Assembly: GCF_000327385.1 (NCBI RefSeq)
Contig: NW_008707351.1
Location: forward strand, 492,484-556,483
Direction of reading: 5' to 3'
Origin: Lottia gigantea
Taxonomy: Eukaryota > Mollusca > Gastropoda > Lottiidae
Length of the DNA stretch: 64,000 bases
This document shows, piece after piece, positions 53,901 to 61,100 of the stretch; position 1 is the first letter of the stretch, and each line of letters starts with the position of its first letter. The notes under the pieces are model-generated. The model was given only the letters and a program-made list of their open reading frames with translations. It was not told the DNA's origin and ran no database searches. Both the position numbers and the translations under genes were made by a program.

Positions 53901-56359
53901 ATAGATGTCCAGATTGTGGCCATATTGGTGAAGTAGCACACCATAAAGAAATACATTGTGCTAATACAGACTGTATGCTTGTAAGTTTAGGTTTTAGAAA
54001 AAGAATATTCTCTGTCTTGAATGTATTGATTTAAGGCTTTATAACATCAAGCCCATCTACTTGTGGTTGGACACAAGCTATTTCCTAGATTTCTTTACTT
54101 CTTGTTTTCAGTGACCCTCTCCTCTCATATGTAGCCCTTATTATTTACAACTGTCTGACCACAATGTTTACAATGTTTTGTATTAATTGACAACAATATA
54201 GTGATGAAATTGTCTGACAATTGACATTAACAATTTATTGTGTTTTATTTTCAGTCATTTTGTAGATTTTGTAAGAAATCATGGAATGATTGTAACCATG
54301 ACAACTGTACTGATTTATTATCAACATATAAAACTAGTTCAAATAATGTTTTAGAGTCTTACCCTAAATTCTGGTCTAAAATTGAGATTAAAACAGATAA
54401 AGTAGGTATAATTTATATCCCAGAATATTTTAGTATTATTTTATTACGGGGCATTTAATTGGTTTAATATTCAAGGAACCTAGATCTGTAGGGGCATAAG
54501 AAGTTTGTTTGATCATGATTGTCATGTGGAGTTATGTACAGGAAAAAGACCAGGACACTCAATTGCTAGATTTGTATTTTAAGCACTTTAATCTTTTTAG
54601 AGGAATTTCTCTATTTTTGCCAGTGATAATTTTTTTATACGCCCACATCTTTCTATGTGGACATATATTGTCGGCACCCCTGTCCGTTCATCGGTCTGTC
54701 AACATTTGCTTGTAAACGCTCTAAAAACTAGATTTTTTGATGGAATCAAATGAAATTCGGTATGTGTATAAATATTCATAAAACAAAGATCAAGTTCGAA
54801 TTTAAGCTATTTTCAACCGTTAGAAGCAGAGTTATTGCGATTGTCCCAAAACCTTGAATATTTACCATCCGCATGCCGTGGTGGGCGTATATGACTGTGG
54901 TCCACTATCTTTATAAAGTCACTTGAAATTTGGTTTTGAGAGATGAAAAGATTTCTATGTATAGGAAATAACTCTAAAAGCATGTTAAAATGGCATAATT
55001 CTACCCCACATGAGAGTGAGTGGCCCCTTTCACCCTCAGCTGAAATTTTCCAATTCCTCTATTTTTTGATTACCTACTGTGATCCCTGATTACTAATAAT
55101 ATAAATTGTATTTTAGGATTTTGTATGTATAGAAGTAGATGTTAACAGTAAAGAATACAACTCAATATGCCAACGATTTCATCTTACAGTTAACAAACAG
55201 ATAGTTTCTATCATTCGAATACAGAATACCAAATTATGGCAAAAATATGCTTTGTGAGTACTTCATTAATCATCTGTCTTTTTTTTTATTAAGAATATTC
55301 TTGATGATTTTATGTTATCCTTGTAAAAAATTGTTGTTTTATTCTTTTTCTTTGCTCCTGTGTATTTGATTTACAACTTAATCCTATTCTATCCACTTGC
55401 CAAATTTAGCTTTAATAAAACAAATACAATTTCTCATTATCTGTTCAGGACAAGGAAACATATACTAGATGATTTTGGAGTTCAGAAACTGAACGAGTTG
55501 CATTTATTCCATGGTACAGACCATCAAAATATCGAGCGAATTTGTCAAGAGGGATTTGACTGGAGATTATCTGTCAAGAATGGTCAAGCATATGGCAAAG
55601 GTAGATTATATATATACTATCTGTATTTTTTTTTCAATATTTAAAAAAACGTTCTTTAATATATCCAACCATATCTAATATCATTATAAACCAATAAACG
55701 CTGACAATTTAGAAAATCTTACATGGTCCACTTTGCCAGGTCATTTGTTTTGTCTTATCAACCAAATTCAGGTTATTAAGAGAATAGTTTTGTGTGTGAT
55801 GTCTTTCCGAAATGTGTTCAAATTGACATAACAATTATTGTAATCTAAAAATGTATCTTTTATTACAGGAGCCTACTTTGCTGTACATGCCAATTACTCA
55901 GATAGATATAACTCAGTTCTTCCTTTAGGTACACCCAATGTGTTAAAATCATCTAACCTAGGTTTGTTTATAGACAATCGAACGAAGACAGGCTCACCTA
56001 GTAATGAAAGAACAGCAGCATCAACTTCAAAACATTCTGATATATCACATACACTACTTCAGCCAAACAATATGAATTCATCGGCAAAAATAATTAAACA
56101 AAAACATTACTTGCGTAATTCATATTATTCTTTCCACGGACTGCAGTATATGTTAGTAGCGCGAGTAGTTTGTGGACGCTCAACAAATGGTTACAGTGGA
56201 TTAACAAGACCTCCTTCAGACCCATCAGATGCTAAAAATAGACTATTTAATTCGGTGACTGACAGGTCTGAAAGCCCCCAGATATATTGTATTTTTGATA
56301 GTGCTCAGTCCTACCCTGAATATTTAATTGAATATACAAGTGTACAGAACGGTCAATGA
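47969..56359 (+). CDS. RNF216-like RING1-IBR protein fused to a PARP10/14/15-type ADP-ribosyltransferase
   Basis: Twelve exons: 47969-48146, 48723-50596, 51050-51382, 51855-51909, 52265-52401, 52732-52780, 53171-53273, 53905-53980, 54255-54401, 55117-55253, 55449-55600 and 55869-56359. Every junction has GT/AG sites, all phases agree, and the total is 3732 nt (1243 residues). Layout: an N-terminal helical, possibly CUE-like segment (1-60); a Ser/Thr-rich disordered region with 28-residue repeats (about 252-447); a CUE-like MEMFPDANAATVRYLL segment (from 685); RING1 (819-869); IBR (911-953); then the ART domain (about 971-1240) with H1051, Y1083 and I1219. RING1 and IBR run in the same order and spacing as RNF216, but there is no RING2. 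The ART class predicts mono-ADP-ribosylation. The role is unknown; coupling of ubiquitin handling with ADP-ribosylation is inference. The start is the first ATG with an open frame into the exon 2 splice; an upstream 5' UTR exon is possible. Confidence 0.88.
48723..50596 (+). CDS. Exon 2 of the RING1-IBR-ART gene, long disordered region
   Basis: This 1874-nt exon encodes residues 61-684. It is rich in Ser, Thr, Glu and Lys, with no folded domain I recognise. Recurrent short pieces such as DSDWIFVV and DDFIWIS are acidic-aromatic and could be short linear interaction motifs, though that is speculation. It ends at CAAGTG before GTAAGC; reading on into the intron gives only a short tail. Confidence 0.85.
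49298..49960 (+). repeat. In-frame 84-bp repeats (28 residues), 7 copies plus a decayed eighth
   Basis: Units begin GAGACTTCTGAT at 49298, 49382, 49466, 49550, 49634, 49718 and 49802, exactly 84 bases apart, with a degenerate unit from 49886. The protein unit is ETSDQLSRKRTSEAVNRR + STSAEPASFT. Middle copies differ by only a few bases, whereas the first and last units are diverged, as expected from recent internal expansion. Variants such as KRTSEA/KKTSEA and DQLS/DQVS are shared by neighbours. Confidence 0.95.
51463..51770. mobile_element. MITE family A copy in intron 3
   Basis: Starts AAATAAAGGGACAGGGTCAC + CATCCGTTTGACCAATCG and carries TTAGTCTCAGAAACAGGAAA and CTAACCGTCAAAATTTGAGC. The right end near AAAATGGCGATAAAC is weakly kept. 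It begins 80 bases after the exon 3 donor. Confidence 0.7.
52080..52182. mobile_element. MITE family B fragment in intron 4
   Basis: GATAGTGATGTCATAAGCCT, then GGGACTACAGACATCAGATT and a TGGAAATGGTACTCCAGATG piece, follow the order of the family B right arm. It is diverged and has no terminus. Confidence 0.5.
52265..53273 (+). CDS. Exons 5-7: RING1 domain and linker of RNF216 type
   Basis: Exon 5 gives NCEVC, then LGQCCDGHITCSKC, and exon 6 gives IVCKCQVNDCSSFLPI. The pattern is C-x2-C, Q-C-x3-H-x2-C-x2-C and C-x4-C, the same as in human RNF216 (QCMGGHLFCTEC, then a C-x4-C followed by LFPVS). Exon 7 (SEVCRIMPPFIADIIKDKL) aligns with the RNF216 linker SELQRVLP. In RBR ligases RING1 recruits the E2-ubiquitin conjugate. 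Zinc-ligand residues are C819, C822, the C-x3-H-x2-C-x2-C cluster, and C864/C869. Confidence 0.88.
53328..53860 (+). repeat. Minisatellite in intron 7, about 45 bp x 11-12
   Basis: The unit is AGTAAAAACAAATGTGTCTT + GACATTCAGATGGAATAATA + AGTCC with small length changes. It lies between exon 7 (ends 53273) and exon 8 (starts 53905). It makes long repeat-type open frames on the minus strand that I do not treat as genes. Its GTCAAGTAA piece is the same as the bases spanning the exon 7 donor, a match that could be chance. Confidence 0.9.
53905..54401 (+). CDS. Exons 8-9: IBR domain running directly into the ART domain
   Basis: Exon 8 encodes KCPDCGHIGEVAHHKEIHC and ANTDC, and exon 9 opens with SFCRFCKKSWNDCNHDNC. 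This gives the IBR pattern C-x2-C, C-x4-C, C-x2-C, then a C-x-H with a final C (residues 911-953), collinear with RNF216 (RCPYC, CPNPKC, SCRRCKEEW). The same exon 9 then encodes YPKFWSKIEI (971-980), the typical start of PARP10/14/15 catalytic domains. Only about 20 residues separate the two domains. Confidence 0.88.
54637..54890. mobile_element. MITE family E, full copy in intron 9
   Basis: Begins ATACGCCCACATCTTTCTAT and ends GGTGGGCGTAT, so the ends are the inverted pair ATACGCCCAC/GTGGGCGTAT. It is about 254 bp and non-coding. Internal landmarks are GGACATATATTGTCGGCACC, GATGGAATCAAATGAAATTC and AGAAGCAGAGTTATTGCGAT. Elements with this end are, as far as I recall, abundant in molluscan genomes, which supports the organism guess. 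Confidence 0.85.
55117..56359 (+). CDS. Exons 10-12: ADP-ribosyltransferase (PARP) catalytic domain
   Basis: Landmarks in order are VSIIRIQNTKLWQKYAL (the family's IERIQNPELW block), HLFHGTD with triad H1051, GFDWRL, AYGKGAYFAVHANYSD with triad Y1083, YMLVARVVCGRSTNGYSG, RPPSDPSDAKNRLFNSVTD, then QIYCIFD and YPEYLIEY. The position of the PARP1 glutamate corresponds to I1219 in QIYCIFD, so the triad is H-Y-I, as in mono-ADP-ribosylating PARP10-class enzymes. About 60 extra residues (roughly 1100-1160, Ser/Asn-rich) sit between the YSD strand and the MLVARV strand compared with PARP15. The protein ends a few residues after the domain (stop TGA at 56357). Confidence 0.92.
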
Positions 56360-56740
56360 ACCATTTCATGTTTTTAGTACATATCTCTTGTAAGGGCTGT
56401 GAATCTACTCAACATAAATCTTATTTATAGCAATGGTGTAGACATCTTCACAATGTCTAGCTGTGTCTTATACCTGGACTGCAATGGCCACATTTCTTGT
56501 ATCAAGGAAGTTTGTAAATGCAGTGATTTGATTGGTTTGTCCGCTACCGAAAAGAGCCAATACCATAAGCAAAAATGCAGTGCTTATATTGATGACACTG
56601 ATTGGCTGTATTCATACAATCCATTTATTTGTAACACAAGAAGGCAGCTATTGGAGTCAAGGTATTAGACAAAGTTCGTTAATCCTGACATTAGGAAGAT
56701 GTGGTGTAGAAGGAATACTGTATCTATAGCCATCAATTGG
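56360..56740 (+). other. 3' flank with a Cys/His-rich open frame
   Basis: After the stop codon, a frame in register with exon 12 reopens (56402-56668). It contains SCVLYLDCNGHISCIKEVCK + C, including a CNGHISC piece like the CDGHITC of RING1 in the same gene. It is probably 3' UTR, and at least one more stop lies between. It may be chance or the trace of a duplicated RING exon. Confidence 0.3.
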
Positions 56741-57176
56741 TTGATGTAGATAAAGCTTACTATAATAATCATTATTTATTAGTCATAAAATTAGTCATAA
56801 AACTTTCAACTCACTTATATGCAAATTGATGACGAAAATTCCAGTTTCAGTGAAAATATCGAATTGGTTTCATTTAGACCCCAATAGAATGGTTTAAAAG
56901 CAAATGTGCCACAAACAACATTTACCAGTCTATTTCCTTCTCTACCATTTTAAATATTTTTTTGCAATACATGGAACCGGTTCTGAAATATGTTCTGAAC
57001 GTTCTGTTGATACTATAAATCCGAAACATGCAAAAGTCACTAATCAAGCCTGCACCTTGGAGGTCCCCTCCTAATTTGTGACAATAAAAACATTCTAAAT
57101 TGGTGGTAGTGTATGATGAAACTGAATTATTTTATTGAATATCTCTTGCTTTGTTATGAACTTGTTATTTAATTGT
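56741..57176. other. Intergenic between convergent genes, part 1
   Basis: AT-rich sequence; I see no gene. Probable 3' UTR and flank of the RING1-IBR-ART gene, with an AATAAA-like ACAATAAAAAC near 57080. Confidence 0.4.
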
Positions 57177-57510
57177 TAAATAGATTGTAAAGAGGTTTTC
57201 TTAACGTTTTATGTGTATCAGGGACACTGGTAGCATCAATTTGCACCATTCCAATTTTCATTCAGACGTCTGTGGTTCTTGTAATTCCACTAAAACTAAC
57301 TCATTTTATGACATTACTAGAGGGGAGCTGGCCATGCTACTATTAATATAATTATGCAATTTCCCTCTAGTGACAATGAAACGCTTAGTTTTTGTCGAAT
57401 TACAAGAACTGCAAACATCAGAATGAAAATTGGAATTGTGCAAATTGATGCTATCAGTGTCCCTGATACACATAAAAAGTTTAAAAACCTCTTTACAATC
57501 CCTTTAATGT
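57177..57510. mobile_element. MITE family B, full fold-back copy
   Basis: Both arms of about 130-140 bp are present. The left arm runs from GATTGTAAAGAGGTTTTCTT through TGTGTATCAGGGACACTGGT to GTAATTCCACTAAAACTAAC. The right arm runs from TTACAAGAACTGCAAACATC through ATGCTATCAGTGTCCCTGAT to CTCTTTACAATCCCTTTAA. The two are inverted copies around a loop of about 60-70 bp, so the transcript would form a long hairpin. This is the best copy of the family here. Confidence 0.85.
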
Positions 57511-58195
57511 ATATTTTTAAGACAAAAGTAAAATCGGGGTTTTTATTGATATTTTTGTATAATGAGTAAATATTGTTATTATTATTTATTCTGTAAAATG
57601 CTTTTTGTTAAGAAAGTTTTTATATTTTTAACCTCGATGTTTTTTTTAGTTGCTAGGTAACCTCTGATCTAAGGGTTGGTTCTTCGTGTCATGTCTGTGA
57701 TGTAGGAACAAGGGTTGACATGGGAAAAAATACTATTTCAAATAGGCCAAACAAGAGTCTACGTGTGATTCCATCTGCTTGTAACATTTGTTTCACAGTT
57801 AAAAGTGATATTGCCTTGCCTTGATATTTGCACACATTTTGGTGTTGCCAGTCTTCAATGAAACCCCATACGAAACAGAAAAGATGGGCATTTCAATGCC
57901 AATAAGCCACTGCAGCTTCCTTTGCAATTAATGAAGACTTTTTCAGAAAATCAACTCAGCCAATTAAATAGAATATATTTTCTACAACCTTAATATAAAA
58001 CAGATTTTTAAATGTTATCAAAAGCTATTAAAACAATAACAATATGATAGAAACATAATATTATCTAAAATATTGTACAAAAAATTACAATTAACTCTAG
58101 GTTTGATGTTTGACATTTTCAGATTTTACTTTCAATACTTTAATAGATGTAAATATACATGATTTGACCAATTTTAGAAATGAAACATTGTGTGT
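57511..58195. other. Intergenic between convergent genes, part 2
   Basis: AT-rich sequence downstream of both convergent genes. No coding exon or RNA gene is recognised. The right part is probably the GLT1D1 3' UTR. Confidence 0.4.
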
Positions 58196-61100
58196 TTATG
58201 GAAGATCGCTGTAATGCTGACATAAACACTTACTAATAAGTTCACAATACTTTTTCTCCTCCACTAAAGAAGAGTGTTGTTTTGATACATGAACTTTTGC
58301 TTCTGCTATGAGAGTTTCTCTTAGATTTGGTACCATGATCAAATATTTAGCTTCTTTAACAAATTCCTGGAATAAAAGCAAGCATGAAAGAGAAATTGCT
58401 TTGAATCTTGTACACATAAAAGCCATGAGGATATGCCCAGCATTGAATAACAAACCGCCTCCGTTAAAGTTATGCTAGCATTCTGCAACTTACGATAACT
58501 GCTGAATGATCAATCAGTGCTTTAGGTAAAATCAACAAATATGGCTTTTTTTTTTTAATTTTCAATTTTTAGAATGTATTCAAAAAAATCCTTATATAGG
58601 TAGAGTAAAAATTAGCCAGAAATATAGGCAGAATGAGAGAATTTGAAAGTTATGAGGTTATTTAAGACAGACAATACCATGCAGTGTGCAACAAAGGAAA
58701 TATGTCAAACCCTTCATATTTCCAACTACACATTCTTCAGCATAATGGAACTCAGTTTTGTTCTATGTGAATAGAAAATCTTTTTCCCAAATTCTTTTTG
58801 CTATTTTAAACAACACAATCTTAATCATGACGTGTCTCTCAGTTAACACTCCTATCTGAACAGAATATCTAATTACATAGCCAACTTTTCCAACCTTCAA
58901 ATTTTGTCACCTTAATTCCTATTTCAAGCCTCACAGTCCTTAGCATATAGTTCTTTGTTTATGTGCCAGCTTTTCCAAAGTCAGCCCCTTCAAGCGGCAT
59001 CACCTACAGTAAAGATACTGTATATAAAAATCCATACCTGAGGAGTGTTAAACAGCAATCCTGTTAGTTTATGTGTTATCAAATCTCTATTACCGCATAT
59101 ATTTCTAGCTAATACTGGTGTTCCCAGTTCCATAGCCTGTAATTAGTAACATGGGTATACTGTATCTCTTTATTGCATGGTCATTTCTACCTTGGTCTCA
59201 GAAATTGGTAAGCTAATCAGTACAAGTGCTCACTGCTGACTGTCAAAATTTTAGCCTTCTTATCTATGTTTATCCTTAATTATTAATAACTCCATGTTGG
59301 AGAGTAGTAGTTTAATGCATAAATAGATTTATTATTGCTATCAATTAGCTCAAGTTAACAATAACCTGTAAATAACATCACATTAATTTACATGTAATTG
59401 TGAGACCATTTCCACTAGAAAGACAAACCTTTTAAGGTTCTAGTTTTTTTACAAAATATTCAAAGTACATGCTGACTGTTTCTCTTTAACCAGTGTAAAA
59501 TTAGAAATGTTGTTATACCTCTAATAAAGCTAAAGACATGCCCTCACTTTTAGATGAATTGACTACACAATAAGCTTGTTTAATGGCTGTATGAGTATCA
59601 GATAAAGAAAGACCTGGTATATAGACAACACCTTGTAAACTACAATATAAACAAAAATATATCAATAAACTTCATAAGCCTAATACAACAAAACTTGTTG
59701 ATTTTGATATTGTGACAGATTTTCTCTCTGGAATTTTGTCCAAATTCAGTCACTAATGATGCTACTAATTGCGAAGGGCCTTATGTGATAAAGAATATTT
59801 TGCGATTAGTGATGTCATCAAACACTTAATTCTAATGGTATTGCAGGAGCTACAGACACAAATTGATGCTATCAGTGTTGTTGATACAAATTTTAAAAAA
59901 ATTCAAAAATCATTTTACAATCCCTTTAAAATGCTCTGTATTAGATGTAATAAAGAAATACTCTCCTATAGAAAAACACTATTGTAAAATTTTTGATTAA
60001 AGACCAAATCCAACAATTCATTTTGCAATAACAATCTGAAGTAAAATTTTCCCAATTGAGCTGTAAATGGCTCAAAAGAATGCTTTAAGTAGGTTGTTTG
60101 GGTCAATTTGTAGACTTTGCGCTATCATCACTTTTGTGGTACTATTTCTAAATAGCCATAATAACTAAATAGATTTTACCTTTTGATTGTGGAGGTAAAT
60201 TCTTTGTAACAATCTTCTTCAATCTAGAAATTAAAACAAGTTAAAGGAAAACTTTATCCATATTGCTTTTCAGAAGAAAAATCCAATGGCTGTAGTGTCT
60301 TAAATTAAATTCTGTCTGTCTGACATAGCTGCTGGTCAATCAGATGGTAACAAACAAGTTTAAACTTTCAGAGGCTTCAGCATTCTGCAGAATTTTCACT
60401 CTGGGTAACAAATGATACAAAATATTTCTAAATTTGACCAGGCACTAAAAAAAGGCCTTGCTACAATGTATATATCCCTTACCATTGGTCCAATAATAAT
60501 ATAATAAATATTGTCATCTTCATTATGCCAATCTGTAACATCAAATTATATTAAAGGAGATATCCCAGATAAATCTGAAGTAATATTTAAAATTCTTGAA
60601 ATGGTCATTAGCATTTGAAACAAATCTTCCAATCAATAGTCATCTACCAGCTAGTACTTTAATTTGGCCGAGGTCCAGTCTGCTCAAGGTTTCCCTCCTT
60701 TTAGATTCCTAGACAGTTGCCAATGACAAAGAGTAAGCCAATGCCACTATCACGGCAAAATTTCAACTATTGCATGACATGCACTTTTTGATTAATAAAG
60801 CTCATGGCAAAGATTTAAAATGCAAAATTGTAATATTACCAAAAAAACTCTGTGATAAGATTTTGAAAGAATTGCCATAATATAATAATAAAATATACTT
60901 ACAAGACATTTGTTTGACTAAATATAGTGGATCTTTAACATGACGTATACCACTTATTAATAAAAACAATTTAATATCACAGTTATTGCTTCTATTATCA
61001 ATATAATCATTGGATCGTAAATATTCATATAAACAAAACGAGGAGGGGTTGGTTATCACAGCTGCAAGAAAATATAGATTTCATCCATTTTTATTAATTA

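Noticed and set aside
54637-54890. Possible RING2 exon in the intron between exons 9 and 10
   Set aside because: The intron holds a MITE and no cysteine-rich frame with splice sites, and the ART domain has already begun in exon 9.
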